Source of the DNA: Clostridium sp. NkU-1
GTDB lineage: Bacteria; Bacillota_A; Clostridia; Lachnospirales; Lachnospiraceae
Assembly (NCBI GenBank): GCA_001312405.1
Contig: BBDR01000025.1
Location: 1 to 64,000, forward strand
Direction of reading: 5' to 3'
Length of the DNA: 64,000 nucleotides
A model generated the notes under the pieces. It saw only the letters and a list, made by a program, of their open reading frames with translations, was not told where the DNA came from and did no database searches. Positions 7,840-22,959 of this stretch are shown here, piece after piece. Position 1 is the stretch's first letter. Each line of letters starts with the position of its first letter. A program made the position numbers and the translations under genes.

Positions 7840-9033
7840 TTATTCAACGATAGTAACAACTCTACCTGAACCTACTGTACGGCCGCCTTCACGGATAGCG
7901 AAACGAAGACCCTGCTCCATAGCTACCGGATGAATCAGCTCTACAGACATTTCTACGTTATCGCCAGGCATACACATCTCTGTGCCAGCTGGTAAATCGC
8001 AAACGCCGGTAACGTCAGTTGTTCTGAAATAGAACTGAGGTCTATAGTTGTTGAAGAAAGGAGTATGACGTCCACCTTCATCTTTTGTTAAAACGTAAAC
8101 CTGAGCGGTAAACTTCTTGTGGCACTTTACAGAACCTGGTTTAACCAGACACTGTCCTCTTTCGATTTCAGTTCTCTGAACACCACGAAGTAATGCACCA
8201 ATGTTATCACCAGCCTGAGCTTCGTCAAGCAGCTTACGGAACATTTCGATACCGGTTACAACAACCTTACGTGTCTCTTCGTGAATACCAACGATTTCAA
8301 CTTCATCAGATACGTGTAATGTACCACGCTCTACTCTACCGGTAGCAACGGTACCACGGCCTGTGATGGAGAAAACGTCCTCAACTGGCATTAAGAATGG
8401 CTTGTCTGTTTCACGTACAGGATCTGGGATCCACTCGTCTACTGCAGCCATTAATTCAAGAATCTTGTCGCCCCAAGAGCTGGCAGGATCTTCAAGAGCC
8501 TTTAAAGCAGAACCCTGGATAATTGGTGTATCATCGCCTGGGAATTCATACTCGTTTAACAGTTCACGGATTTCCATGTCTACTAATTCAAGTAATTCTG
8601 CATCGTCAACCATATCGCACTTGTTCATGAATACAACGATGTAAGGAACGCCTACCTGACGGGAAAGCAGGATGTGCTCTCTTGTCTGAGCCATAACACC
8701 ATCAGTAGAAGCTACAACTAAGATAGCGCCGTCCATCTGAGCAGCACCAGTGATCATGTTCTTAACGTAGTCAGCATGTCCTGGGCAGTCAACGTGTGCA
8801 TAGTGTCTCTTCTCTGTCTCATACTCAACGTGAGAAGTAGAAATTGTGATACCACGCTCTCTCTCTTCTGGAGCCTTATCGATATTCTCGAAAGCTACTG
8901 CCTGTCCAGTACCTAATCTTTCATGAAGAGTCTTTGTGATAGCAGCTGTTAAAGTAGTTTTACCGTGGTCAACGTGACCAATGGTACCGATGTTACAATG
9001 GGTTTTGTTTCTTTCAAACTTAGCTTTAGCCAT
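7840..9033 (-). CDS. tuf: Elongation factor Tu
   Basis: EF-Tu delivers aminoacyl-tRNA to the ribosomal A site at the cost of GTP. The 397-residue frame is intact ([20 protein letters not shown]...). G motifs are all visible: GHVDHGKTT (P-loop), RGITIST (switch I), [16 protein letters not shown] and the SALKALED region. Domains 2 and 3 follow, ending [11 protein letters not shown]. The start has a GGAGG-type site. It is the last gene of the rpoB-rpoC-rpsL-rpsG-fusA-tuf cluster and ends at a strong terminator. It is one of the few long genes here without a frame break. Confidence 0.98.
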   Translation of the reverse strand: MAKAKFERNKTHCNIGTIGHVDHGKTTLTAAITKTLHERLGTGQAVAFENIDKAPEERERGITISTSHVEYETEKRHYAHVDCPGHADYVKNMITGAAQMDGAILVVASTDGVMAQTREHILLSRQVGVPYIVVFMNKCDMVDDAELLELVDMEIRELLNEYEFPGDDTPIIQGSALKALEDPASSWGDKILELMAAVDEWIPDPVRETDKPFLMPVEDVFSITGRGTVATGRVERGTLHVSDEVEIVGIHEETRKVVVTGIEMFRKLLDEAQAGDNIGALLRGVQRTEIERGQCLVKPGSVKCHKKFTAQVYVLTKDEGGRHTPFFNNYRPQFYFRTTDVTGVCDLPAGTEMCMPGDNVEMSVELIHPVAMEQGLRFAIREGGRTVGSGRVVTIVE

Positions 9034-9188
9034 TTTATAACGTCCTCCTTAATTTATGCTCTTTTTGAGCTTTCATTTTTATGTTAGGCTGTTTTTTTAT
9101 TATATGCTATTTGTGCACTATTTTCAAGCCTATTTGATGGATTCCAGACAGTCATAGCCGCCTGGAACCCAGTGGAACCAGTTAGGAA

Positions 9189-11309
9189 TTATTTGCCCTT
9201 TTTATCTGCAAGAACTTTTTCCTGTACACTCTTCGGTACCTGCTCATATTTCTCAAAGAACATGGAGTAGTTACCGCGTCCCTGTGTTCTGGAACGTAAA
9301 TCTGTGGAATAACCGAACATCTCTGCTAACGGAACATATGCTTTAACCATCTTTCCGCCGCCGATGTCTTCCATACCTTCGATACGGCCACGACGGGAGT
9401 TGATATCACCGATAACATCGCCCATATAATCCTCAGGCATGGTTACTTCCACCTTCATGATCGGCTCAAGAAGGATAGCGCCGCCCTTGTTCATAGCATC
9501 CTTAAACGCCATGGAACCGGCGATGTGGAATGCCATTTCACTGGAGTCTACCTCATGGTAGGAACCGTCATATACGTTGGCCTTAACACCCAGTACCGGG
9601 AATCCGCCCAGAATACCGGACTTAGTAGCTTCCTCGATACCTTGGCCGACTGCCGGAATGTATTCCTTCGGAATCGCACCACCGACAACGGAAGACTCGA
9701 ACTTAAAGGTCTCTTCGCCGTTAGGATCCATCGGCTCAAAGCGAACCTTACAGTGTCCGTACTGACCACGTCCACCAGACTGTTTCGCATACTTGCTGTC
9801 AACTTCAACAGATTTTGTAAATGTCTCCTTATAAGCAACCTGAGGAGCACCTACATTGGCTTCTACGTTGAACTCACGAAGCAGACGGTCTACGATGATC
9901 TCCAGATGAAGCTCTCCCATACCGGAAATGATAACCTGGCCAGTTTCCTGGTTGGTCTTTGCACGGAAGGTAGGATCTTCTTCTGCAAGCTTGGCCAAAG
10001 CCTCGCCCATCTTGCCCTGACCAGCTTTGGTCTTTGGCTCGATAGCAATATCGATAACCGGCTCTGGGAATTCCATGGATTCCAGGATAACCGGATGCTG
10101 ATCGTCACAGATCGTGTCACCTGTTGTTGTTACCTTAAAACCAACGGCAGCAGCAATATCACCGGAATAAACCTTGTCCAGCTCAGATCTCTTGTTGGCA
10201 TGCATCTGAAGGATACGTCCAACACGCTCTTTCTTGCCCTTGGTTGCATTCAGCACGTAGGAACCGGAATTCATAACACCGGAATATACGCGGAAGAATG
10301 CCAGCTTTCCAACGAACGGGTCTGTCATGATCTTAAATGCCAGAGCTGAAAATGGCTCTTCATCAGAAGAATGACGCTCAATTTCATTGCCATCCATGTC
10401 AACGCCCTTAATAGAAGGAATGTCAGTAGGAGCAGGCATATATTCAAGAACTGCATCAAGGAGCTTCTGAACACCCTTGTTTCTGTATGCGCTTCCGCAG
10501 CATACAGGAATAGCTGTACAATTACAGGTTGCAGCTCTTAATGCTTTCTTTAATTCTTCTACGGAAGGCTCTTCCCCTTCCAGGTACATCATCATTAAGT
10601 CATCATCTAACTCGCAGATTTTCTCAATTAATTCACCACGGTAAAGCTCTGCGTCATCCTGCATATCCTCTGGGATATCAATGATGGAAACGTCATCGCC
10701 CTTGTCGCCGTTGAAGATATAAGCCTTCATTTCAAACAGATCGACAATTCCTTTGAATTCATCTTCCGCACCGATAGGCAGCTGAATGCAGATTGCATTC
10801 TTGCCCAGACGGGTTTTGATCTGTTCAACAGCACCGTAGAAATTTGCACCCATGATATCCATCTTGTTGATGAATGCCATACGGGGTACGTTATAGGTAT
10901 CAGCCTGACGCCATACGTTCTCGGACTGTGGTTCAACACCGCCCTTTGCACAGAATACGCCTACAGCGCCATCCAGTACACGTAAGGAACGCTCAACCTC
11001 TACTGTAAAGTCAACGTGTCCTGGAGTATCAATAATGTTAATACGATACTCAGGAGCACCCGGTTTCACCTGGCAGTTTTCATGCATGGTCCAGTGGCAG
11101 GTTGTTGCAGCTGAAGTAATTGTAATACCTCTTTCCTGTTCCTGCTCCATCCAGTCCATGGTGGCAGTACCTTCATGAGTATCGCCAATTTTGTAGTTTA
11201 CACCAGTATAATAGAGGATACGCTCGGTCAATGTGGTTTTACCAGCATCGATGTGGGCCATGATACCAATATTTCTGGTTCTTTCTAATGGATATTCTCT
11301 TCCAGCCAA
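9189..11309 (-). CDS. fusA: Elongation factor G
   Basis: Translocase GTPase of the ribosome; 706 residues, intact. The P-loop [20 protein letters not shown] switch [10 protein letters not shown] and NKMD motifs are in the first 150 residues. Domain II follows, and domains III-V contain GMGELHLEI and the [17 protein letters not shown] region. The length is normal for bacterial EF-G (about 690-710). It begins 16 bases after the rpsG stop and precedes tuf, the standard str-operon order. Confidence 0.98.
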   Translation of the reverse strand: MAGREYPLERTRNIGIMAHIDAGKTTLTERILYYTGVNYKIGDTHEGTATMDWMEQEQERGITITSAATTCHWTMHENCQVKPGAPEYRINIIDTPGHVDFTVEVERSLRVLDGAVGVFCAKGGVEPQSENVWRQADTYNVPRMAFINKMDIMGANFYGAVEQIKTRLGKNAICIQLPIGAEDEFKGIVDLFEMKAYIFNGDKGDDVSIIDIPEDMQDDAELYRGELIEKICELDDDLMMMYLEGEEPSVEELKKALRAATCNCTAIPVCCGSAYRNKGVQKLLDAVLEYMPAPTDIPSIKGVDMDGNEIERHSSDEEPFSALAFKIMTDPFVGKLAFFRVYSGVMNSGSYVLNATKGKKERVGRILQMHANKRSELDKVYSGDIAAAVGFKVTTTGDTICDDQHPVILESMEFPEPVIDIAIEPKTKAGQGKMGEALAKLAEEDPTFRAKTNQETGQVIISGMGELHLEIIVDRLLREFNVEANVGAPQVAYKETFTKSVEVDSKYAKQSGGRGQYGHCKVRFEPMDPNGEETFKFESSVVGGAIPKEYIPAVGQGIEEATKSGILGGFPVLGVKANVYDGSYHEVDSSEMAFHIAGSMAFKDAMNKGGAILLEPIMKVEVTMPEDYMGDVIGDINSRRGRIEGMEDIGGGKMVKAYVPLAEMFGYSTDLRSRTQGRGNYSMFFEKYEQVPKSVQEKVLADKKGK

Positions 11310-11324
11310 AGCTTTTTCCTCCTC

Positions 11325-11796
<472 letters not shown>

Positions 11797-11949
11797 GTTA
11801 CTTCCCTCCTTAATATGGCCGTTCAGCCTTTACCGGCTAATCGGCTATTCATTAGATCCTAGGTACTCACAAACATTCAAGTTGCGTTCGCGCTCGGTTT
11901 CTATCTATATAATCCTGCAACCTACAGGTTCAATATCTAAAGTCCGGCA

Positions 11950-12396
11950 CTAGAAATTTAAATGTGTGGTTCTAATTATTTTTTTCTCTTTAGGTCTCTT
12001 TGCACCATACTTGGAACGAGCCTGTCTTCTGTTAGCTACTCCTGCGGTATCCAGTGTACCTCTGACGATATGGTATCTGGTACCTGGTAAGTCTTTTACT
12101 CTACCGCCACGGATTAAAACAACGCTATGCTCCTGAAGGTTATGACCCTCACCTGGGATGTAACTTGTTACTTCGATACCGTTAGAAAGACGTACTCTGG
12201 CGATCTTTCTAAGAGCTGAGTTAGGTTTTTTAGGTGTAGCAGTCTTAACTGCCGTGCAAACGCCCCTCTTCTGTGGAGCAGAAATATCAGTTGCTTTCTT
12301 CTGTAAAGAGTTGTAACCCTTCTGCAGAGCTGGTGCCTGAGATTTCCTTGCGCTTGTCTGTCTACCCTTTCTTACTAACTGGTTAAATGTTGGCAT
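11950..12396 (-). CDS. rpsL: Ribosomal protein S12 (C-terminus altered by a frame break)
   Basis: 30S decoding-centre protein and site of streptomycin-resistance mutations. I choose ATG 12396 ([13 protein letters not shown]), with AGGAGGTG 8 bases upstream, over an in-frame GTG three codons earlier. The region [20 protein letters not shown] shows the usual lysines. As printed the protein runs nine residues past its normal end. The extension begins at a run of seven A; with six, the protein ends KRPKEKK at about 11976 and has 139 residues, the usual length. Next gene downstream is rpsG. Confidence 0.93.
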   Translation of the reverse strand: MPTFNQLVRKGRQTSARKSQAPALQKGYNSLQKKATDISAPQKRGVCTAVKTATPKKPNSALRKIARVRLSNGIEVTSYIPGEGHNLQEHSVVLIRGGRVKDLPGTRYHIVRGTLDTAGVANRRQARSKYGAKRPKEKKIIRTTHLNF

Positions 12397-12588
12397 TCCA
12401 TTCACCTCCTGTGATATTGTCTGTGGTTGCTGTTATCTTCAGCTTAATTTACGCACAAAAACATGACGCGTTAATGCACGCCTAATTATTATATACATTT
12501 TGTGTTTTTTCTGTCAAGGATTTTTTTTATATGTGCTGATAACCTATTAAAAAGCATAACGTCATAAAAGTAAAGGCGATCAATGGCT

Positions 12589-12634
12589 AAAGCCCAAAGA
12601 TGGGATTTCCAAGAAAGATCCATCTCCGGGCTTT
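12589..12634 (-). terminator. Terminator of rpoBC
   Basis: Stem AAAGCCC..AGATGG / CCATCT..GGGCTTT, 29 bases after the rpoC stop on the minus strand. It separates rpoBC from the rpsL unit. Confidence 0.75.
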
Positions 12635-12662
12635 GCAATTTATGGGCTACCTCATTGCTTTA

Positions 12663-15600
12663 TTATACCATCTCATTCTCGTCAATATCCAGAACCTCTT
12701 CCGCCTCATTAAATTCATCTTCTGTCAGCTTGATCTCATCCTCTTCCTCTGACAGCTTGATCTCATCCTTTTCCTCGAAAGCAGAATCTGTATTAAGTCC
12801 AATGGTGCGGTAACGCTTCATACCAGTACCTGCCGGAATCGGCTTACCGATGATTACGTTCTCCTTCAGACCAATTAAGTGGTCGACCTTGCCGTTAATG
12901 GCAGCTTCGGTCAGAACCTTTGTGGTCTCCTGGAAGGAAGCGGCAGATAAGAAGGAATCTGTAGCCAGAGATGCTTTTGTAATACCAAGCATAACCTGCT
13001 TTCCTTCTGCCGGATTCTTTCCTTCAGCAAGAAGTGATTCATTTAAATCATTGTAATCCAGAACATCCATAGAGGTTCCCGGAAGCACATCACTGTCTCC
13101 GCTTTCCTCGATTTTGATCTTTTTAAGCATCTGTCTTACGATCATCTCAACGTGCTTGTCATTGATTTCAACACCCTGTAAGCGGTATACACGCTGTACT
13201 TCCTGGATCATATAATCCTGGACAGCACGAACACCCTTGATCTTTAAGATATCGTGTGGGTTCACACTACCTTCTGTCAGCTCATCACCGGCCTCCAGCA
13301 CCTGGCCATCCTGAACCTTGATTCTGGATCCGTAAGGGATCAGATAGGTCTTGGAGTTGCCTGTTTCATTCTCCGTCACAATGATCTCACGTTTTTTTTC
13401 TTAGTATCCTTAATGGCCACTACGCCGCCGAACTCTGCAATGATTGCAAGACCCTTTGGCTTACGGGCCTCAAAAAGCTCCTCAACACGGGGAAGACCCT
13501 GTGTGATATCGCCACCGGCAACACCGCCGGTATGGAAGGTACGCATGGTCAGCTGGGTACCGGGCTCACCGATGGACTGGGCAGCGATGATACCGACGGC
13601 TTCGCCTACCTGAACCGGCTGTCCGGTGGCCATGTTGGCACCGTAACATTTTGCGCAAACACCCAGATGGGATTTACAGGTTAATACGGTACGGATCTTC
13701 ACGGAATCACGGCCAAGCTTCCCTAACACGTTCATGACCGCAGCCGCACGCTTCGGTGTACACATGTGGTTCGCTTTTACGATCACTTCTCCGGTATCCG
13801 GATCAACAATGGTTTCCGCAATGAACCGTCCTGTGAGACGCTCCTGCAGCCCCTCAATGGTTTCCTGGCCATCTGTAAATGCCTTGATTTCCATAAACGG
13901 TGAATCCTTGCCTTCGCAGCAGTCGATCTCACGGATAATCATATCCTGGGAAACGTCTACCAGACGTCTGGTCAAATAACCGGAGTCAGCGGTACGAAGA
14001 GCCGTATCGGAAAGTCCTTTACGTGCACCGTGGGCGGAGATAAAGTACTCCAGTACGTCAAGACCTTCACGGAAGTTGGACTTGATAGGAAGTTCAATGG
14101 TGTGTCCAGTCGTATCGGCCATAAGTCCACGCATACCTGCCAGCTGTTTGATCTGCTTATCGGAACCACGGGCTCCGGAATCGGCCATCATGTAGATGTT
14201 GTTGTACTTATCAAGCCCGGTCAGCAGGTCATGGGTCAACTGGTCATCAGTAACTTTCCATGTGTCAATAACTTCTTTATAACGCTCTTCCTCCGTAATA
14301 AGTCCGCGGCGGAAGTTCTTTGCAATCTGATCAACCGTTGCCTGTGCATCCGCAATCAGCTTCGGTTTGCTCTCCGGCACTGTCATGTCGGAAATGGATA
14401 CGGTCATAGCAGCTCTGGTAGAGTACTTATAACCGATAGCCTTAATGTCATCCAGGGTTTCTGCAGTCTGAACTGCGCCATGGACATTAATGACCTTTTC
14501 AAGGATCTGCTTTAACTGCTTCTTTCCTACGTGGAAATCAACTTCCATCAAAAGCTCGTTGCCTGGAACAGACCGGTCAACAAAGCCAAGGTCCTGAGGA
14601 ACGATCTCATTGAAAATGAAACGGCCTACCGTTGATTCTACTGCTCCGGTTTTTACGGTTCCATCAGCCATTTTTTTGCTCACTCTGGCCTTAATTCTGG
14701 AATGAAGGGTAACTGCCTGATTTTCATAAGCAAGAATCGCTTCATTCACGCTCTTAAATACCATTCCCTCGCCCTTGGCTCCCGGTCTTTCCTGGGTCAG
14801 GTAGTAAATTCCCAGAACCATATCCTGAGAAGGAACTGCCACAGGGCCGCCGTCTGACGGCTTTAATAAGTTGTTAGGTGATAACAGAAGGAAACGGCAT
14901 TCTGCCTGGGCTTCTACAGAAAGAGGCAGATGGACCGCCATCTGGTCACCGTCAAAGTCGGCGTTGAACGCGGTACAAACCAGAGGGTGAAGCTTAATGG
15001 CTTTACCTTCTACCAGAATTGGCTCAAATGCCTGGATACCAAGTCTGTGAAGGGTAGGCGCACGGTTTAACATAACCGGATGTTCCTTGATTACATCTTC
15101 CAGCACATCCCAAACCTCTGTCTGAAGACGTTCCACCATCTTTTTTTGCATTCTTTATATTATGAGCGGTTCCGTTGGAAACCAGCTCTTTCATAACAAA
15201 AGGCTTAAACAGCTCGATCGCCATTTCTTTTGGCAGACCGCACTGGTAAATCTTAAGCTCCGGTCCGACTACGATAACGGAACGGCCGGAATAGTCCACA
15301 CGCTTTCCTAAAAGGTTCTGACGGAAACGGCCCTGTTTTCCCTTTAACATATCAGAAAGGGACTTTAATGCACGGTTTCCTGGTCCGGTTACCGGCCTTC
15401 CTCTTCTGCCGTTGTCAATGAGAGCATCAACCGCTTCCTGAAGCATACGCTTTTCGTTGCGGACAATGATGTCCGGAGCGCCTAACTCCAAGAGACGTGC
15501 AAGACGGTTGTTACGGTTTATGATCCTTCTGTATAAATCATTTAAGTCAGAAGTTGCAAAACGGCCGCCGTCAAGCTGTACCATAGGACGGATATCCGGC

Positions 15601-16325
15601 GGAATTACCGGAACCACAGTCATGATCATCCACTCTGGCAAGTTGCCGGAATTGCGGAATGCCTCCACAACCTCCAGCCTCTTGATAATTCTCGCACGTT
15701 TCTGTCCGGTAGCTTCTTTTAACCCTTTCTTTAACTCCTCAGAGTCCTTTTCAAGGTCAATGGACTGTAAAAGCTCCAGAATGGCTTCTGCTCCCATTCC
15801 TACGCGGAAAGCGCCGTAGCCATATTTATCTATTTCTTCCCGGTATTCCTTTTCCGATAAGACCTGCTTATACTGCAGTCCTGTATTACCGGCATCAAGC
15901 ACCACATAAGATGCGAAATACAGCACCTTTTCCAGGGTTCTTGGAGATATATCCAGGATCAGGCCCATTCGGCTGGGGATCCCTTTAAAATACCAGATAT
16001 GAGAAACAGGAGCCGCAAGCTGGATATGACCCATGCGCTCTCTGCGGACACTGGCCTTGGTTACTTCAACGCCGCATCGGTCACAGATAACGCCTTTGTA
16101 CCGGATTTTCTTATATTTACCACAATGGCATTCCCAGTCCTTGCTGGGTCCGAAGATCCGTTCACAGAACAAACCGTCTTTTTCCGGCTTTAAGGTCCTG
16201 TAGTTGATTGTCTCAGGCTTTTTCACCTCACCATGGGACCATTCCAGAATCTTCTCCGGAGATGCCAAACCGATCTTTATGGCATCAAATGTCATTGGGT
16301 GGTAAGTTTCATTATTTTCAGGCAT
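12663..16325 (-). CDS. rpoC: DNA-directed RNA polymerase subunit beta' (two frame breaks)
   Basis: Largest catalytic subunit of RNA polymerase. It starts [21 protein letters not shown], 18 bases after rpoB. Visible motifs: the zinc-binding [19 protein letters not shown] near residue 65, the active-site NADFDGDQM, the [16 protein letters not shown] bridge/trigger region, and a second zinc site [13 protein letters not shown]. The frame breaks near 15147 (AKKMVER, seven A where six fit) and near 13390 (an A8 run before [11 protein letters not shown]). Corrected length is about 1220 residues, as expected. The C-terminus is acidic. Confidence 0.95.
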
Positions 16326-16343
16326 GAGCGGTTCTCCCTTCTA

Positions 16344-20242
<3,899 letters not shown>

Positions 20243-20283
20243 TGACGTTTCACCCCTGTTTTCTTTCTAATCGTTTCTGTTTT

Positions 20284-20313
20284 TGGGCATAAATGTGCCT
20301 TCAAGGCACACAA
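20284..20313 (-). repeat. Copy of the dispersed palindromic 5'-UTR element (rpoB leader)
   Basis: On the minus strand: GTGCCTTGAAGGCAC (perfect palindrome), then ATTTATGCCC, within the rpoB leader. It resembles the copies before the ATPase and cyclophilin genes. Confidence 0.5.
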
Positions 20314-20334
20314 ATCCACAATAGTGCACATTCC

Positions 20335-20363
20335 ATAATATCATGGGAATGTCAACGTGTCAA
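20335..20363 (-). promoter_or_regulatory. rpoB promoter
   Basis: On the minus strand TTGACA (20358-20363) and TATTAT (20335-20340) are 17 bases apart, about 90 bases upstream of the rpoB start. A CAAGCA / TGCTTG inverted repeat lies between this and the divergent plus-strand promoter. Confidence 0.75.
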
Positions 20364-20375
20364 GCATTTTTTTGC

Positions 20376-20404
20376 TTGTATTTTCCAATAAAATGTGTTA
20401 TACT
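20376..20404 (+). promoter_or_regulatory. Promoter of the small membrane protein gene at 20454
   Basis: TTGTAT (20376-20381) and TATACT (20399-20404) with a 17-base spacer, 50 bases before the GTG start. Confidence 0.6.
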
Positions 20405-20453
20405 ATTGCAGATAGGCCCAATTTTACAAAATGAACTATTGGAGGTATTCCCG

Positions 20454-20888
20454 GTGAGCACATTTTTAAACGTATTATTAGTGATTCTTTTCATCGCAGC
20501 CGTGGCTCTGGCAATCCTTTATTTTCTTGGAAGAAAGCTGGAAAAGCGTCAGGTGGAACAGCAGCAGGCATTGGAAGCTGCGGCACAGTCCGTATCCATG
20601 CTGGTAATCGATAAAAAGAAGATGAAGCTAAAGGATGCAGGGCTTCCTAAGATCGTGTACGAACAAACCCCATGGTATATGCGCCGCACAAAGCTGCCCA
20701 TTGTAAAGGCAAAGGTTGGCCCAAAGGTTATGACACTGATCGCTGACGCCAAGGTATTCGAAGTGCTTCCGGTCAAAACAGAAGCTAAGGTTGTGGTAAG
20801 CGGTATCTACATAACCGAAATCAAGAGCCTTCGCGGCAAAGCGGTTCCTCCGGCGCCAAAAAAAGAAGAAATTCCTGGACAGGTTTAA
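20454..20888 (+). CDS. Single-span membrane protein, unknown function
   Basis: A 144-residue protein starting at GTG 20454 (MSTFLNVLLVILFIAAVALAI, then LYFLGRKLEKRQ), with GGAGG 8 bases upstream. A longer reading from 20343 would cross the promoter and is rejected. Residues 5-24 form one membrane segment. The rest is a basic cytoplasmic domain (VIDKKKMKLKDAGLPKIV..., then KLPIVKAKVGPKVMTLIADAKVFEVLPV), ending in a proline-rich tail. I do not recognise a named family; the single N-terminal span with a short soluble domain resembles YajC only in layout. It is divergent from rpoB and ends before a strong terminator. Confidence 0.75.
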   Translation: MSTFLNVLLVILFIAAVALAILYFLGRKLEKRQVEQQQALEAAAQSVSMLVIDKKKMKLKDAGLPKIVYEQTPWYMRRTKLPIVKAKVGPKVMTLIADAKVFEVLPVKTEAKVVVSGIYITEIKSLRGKAVPPAPKKEEIPGQV

Positions 20889-20983
20889 AAAGGGCGGTAA
20901 GTAAGATATCTGGTTTCTGTATTTACGGATACATCAATACCCGATTTTTAGAAAATGATCTGTATCATAATAAGATCTGTGCA

Positions 20984-21024
20984 AAATGCCGAAGTGTGAT
21001 TACAATCGCGCTCCGGCATTTTTG
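20984..21024 (+). terminator. Terminator after the small membrane protein gene
   Basis: AAAATGCCG ... CGGCATTTTT hairpin with T tract. The rest of 20889-21330 is A+T-rich and shows no gene. Confidence 0.8.
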
Positions 21025-21336
21025 TTGATAAAAATACATTTTGGGGTTATGAGGTATTATTTTGTCAGTTCTTTGCAGAAAATTGGTTCATGAAAAAGAC
21101 CTGTCCTGCTTCCCTATATATAAGGAAGAAGTACCGATCGCAATAAGGCGTTTATGAGCATTTATATAATTACTATTATTTGAAAATATTTATCAACATC
21201 ATCGTGTCAATGATATAAAAATTTAAATTAACTTTTTTTCGATTTGGTTTTAATCTCATATTAATCTCAATTTTAAAACATTTTTTTGGTCAATATAACT
21301 ATAATAGTTTTTCTCAATTAAATTTTAATAAATTGA

Positions 21337-21395
21337 TTGACAAACTCATATTTATATTATACAATTAAGCCACAAGGTAGTTAGTTTTAACTAAC
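21337..21395 (+). promoter_or_regulatory. sodA-dps promoter and palindromic operator
   Basis: TTGACA (21337-21342), 17 bases, TACAAT (21360-21365). The perfect palindrome GTTAGTT-TT-AACTAAC at 21380-21395 sits just after the expected transcription start, where a bound repressor would block transcription. The dyad resembles sites of metal-dependent DtxR/MntR-type or MarR-type repressors; which one is not decided by sequence. Confidence 0.65.
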
Positions 21396-21449
21396 CAACT
21401 TATAAAATAACCTTTACAAGATAAAATCAGAAACGAAAGGAGAACTACT

Positions 21450-22068
21450 ATGTTTAATCAAATACAATTATCTTACGCATATAACGCTTTAGAACCCCAC
21501 ATCGATGCGCTCACAATGGAGACCCATTATTTCAAGCATCATGCGGCTTACACCAAAAACTTAAATGACGCTGCTCAGAAAGCCGGTGTTTCAGATAAGG
21601 AAATCACCTCCCTGCTCTCTTCTCTGGACAGCATTTCCGATGAAGCTCTCAGAAAGGCCATCCGCAACAATGGTGGCGGCTTCTACAATCATAACCTGTA
21701 TTTTTCAACCATGAGCTGACGGCGGCGGAGAACCTGCAGGCCCCCTCAAAGATGCCCTGGAAAAAGCTTTTGGCAGCTTTTCCGACTTTCAGAATCAGTT
21801 AAGCGGTCTGGCTGCCGGCCAGTTTGGGTCCGGCTGGGGCTGGCTGTCGGCAAACCGGGATGGCAGACTGGTTCTTTCCGCCAGTGCTAATCAGGACAAT
21901 CCCCTCATGGAAGGCAAAGGTTTTGTCCCTATTCTGGGCATTGATGTTTGGGAACATGCCTACTATCTGAAATATAAGAATCTCAGAGCTGACTATATTA
22001 AAGCATTTTTCAATGTGATTGATTGGAAGGCTGTTGCTTCAAACTATGAAAGAATAATACACAGTTAA
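21450..22068 (+). CDS. sodA: Superoxide dismutase, Fe/Mn family (one frame break)
   Basis: Converts superoxide to oxygen and hydrogen peroxide in the cytoplasm. Starts [21 protein letters not shown] behind an AAAGGAG site. Metal-ligand regions are visible: [16 protein letters not shown], the [12 protein letters not shown] block, and [13 protein letters not shown] near the end. The frame breaks near 21717 in the conserved [14 protein letters not shown] motif, where two C appear to be missing. Corrected length is about 206 residues, normal for the family. It is followed 16 bases later by a Dps-like gene, so the pair forms an oxidative-stress operon under the palindrome at 21380. Confidence 0.92.
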
Positions 22069-22084
22069 GAAAAGGAGGAATATC

Positions 22085-22526
22085 ATGAGCAAAAATTTAT
22101 TTGAAAAACTTAATGAATATTTGGCCAACCAGCAGGTCATGTATATCAAACTTCATAACCTGCACTGGTATGTGAAAGGCCGCAGTTTCTTCACACTCCA
22201 TGCAAAGCTGGAGGAATTATATGACCAGACCGCCCAGATCATGGATGAGGTTGCAGAGCGGCTGCTGGCTTTGGGCGGTTCCCCTGTTGCCAGCTTAAAA
22301 AAAGGCCCTGGCCCTCACTTCCGTCAAGGAACTGGAGGATGTTCCTATTTCCTCAGATGAAACCATTAACAGCCTGATTTCGGATGTGGAATACTGGATC
22401 CGGGATACAAAGGAAATCGTTAAGCTGGCCGAAAATGATGATGATGGAGCAACTGCAGATCAATTTAACGGTTATCTGGCCGAATACCAGAAGCTTTTAT
22501 GGATGCTGAAGTCATATATCAGCTAA
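22085..22526 (+). CDS. dps: Dps/ferritin-like DNA-protection protein (one frame break)
   Basis: Ferroxidase that stores iron and limits Fenton chemistry. Starts at ATG 22085 ([20 protein letters not shown]) behind AAAGGAGG. The ferroxidase-centre motif [24 protein letters not shown] is followed by [12 protein letters not shown], both diagnostic of the Dps family. The frame breaks in the A run near 22297-22303 (seven A; six give [18 protein letters not shown]). Corrected length is about 147 residues. It shares the sodA transcript and ends before a terminator at 22546-22589. Confidence 0.92.
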
Positions 22527-22545
22527 ATAAGTCCCTTAAACATGG

Positions 22546-22589
22546 AAATGCCGCTTTCTGAAAAATACTGTAAGGAAGCGGTATTTTTT
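22546..22589 (+). terminator. Terminator of sodA-dps
   Basis: AAATGCCGCTT ... AAGCGGTATTTTTT hairpin with a T tract on the plus strand. Confidence 0.8.
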
Positions 22590-22620
22590 GCATTGGCTTT
22601 TTTTATAAAAACGGGCTATT

Positions 22621-22710
22621 GGGAGCAAGAGTAAAGCAAAAGGCGGCGATGATCACTGCTACAAAGTTGAAAGCAATAAAGAAATCACATCTGTATTTGC
22701 AGAAGAATAA
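22621..22710 (+). pseudogene. C-terminal relic of a cell-wall-binding protein paralogue
   Basis: An open stretch ends ...SKSKAKGGDDHCYKVESNKE, then ITSVFAEE and a stop. It aligns with the C-terminus of the neighbouring cell-wall protein (SKSKAKDGNDRCYVQSSEN, then ITALYVED), but lies on the opposite strand and has no upstream part. DNA identity looks moderate, so the copy is old. The following 22711-22875 shows no gene. Confidence 0.65.
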
Positions 22711-22875
22711 TTCGTTGTTGAATGTAATAAATCCAGTTGTCTTTCAAGGGCTGTTGTATCATTGTTGAGAGGTCAGTCCGGAGGCAGTGAACATAACTAG
22801 GGGAATAGTCTTGATTTGGGATTCAACTAAGCTATTCTCATCATTACTTTAATATTGAATCGACATAAAGTGCTA

Positions 22876-22930
22876 AAAAAGACGCATTGCAGCCCGGCTA
22901 TCAAATAGCCAGGCATACAATGCGTCTTTA
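22876..22930 (-). terminator. Terminator of the cell-wall-binding protein gene
   Basis: AAAGACGCATTG / CAATGCGTCTTT stem enclosing GGCTAT / ATAGCC. A on the left and T on the right allow use in both directions. Confidence 0.8.
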
Positions 22931-22959
22931 CATTAGGCAACACTTATATTAGATTAAAA

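Noticed and set aside
9525..10349. A 274-codon open frame on the plus strand opposite fusA, and similar long antisense frames opposite rpoB (17969-18706) and rpoC (14030-14515).
   Set aside because: They are mirror frames of highly expressed genes with strong codon bias; no ribosome binding sites or recognisable domains are seen.
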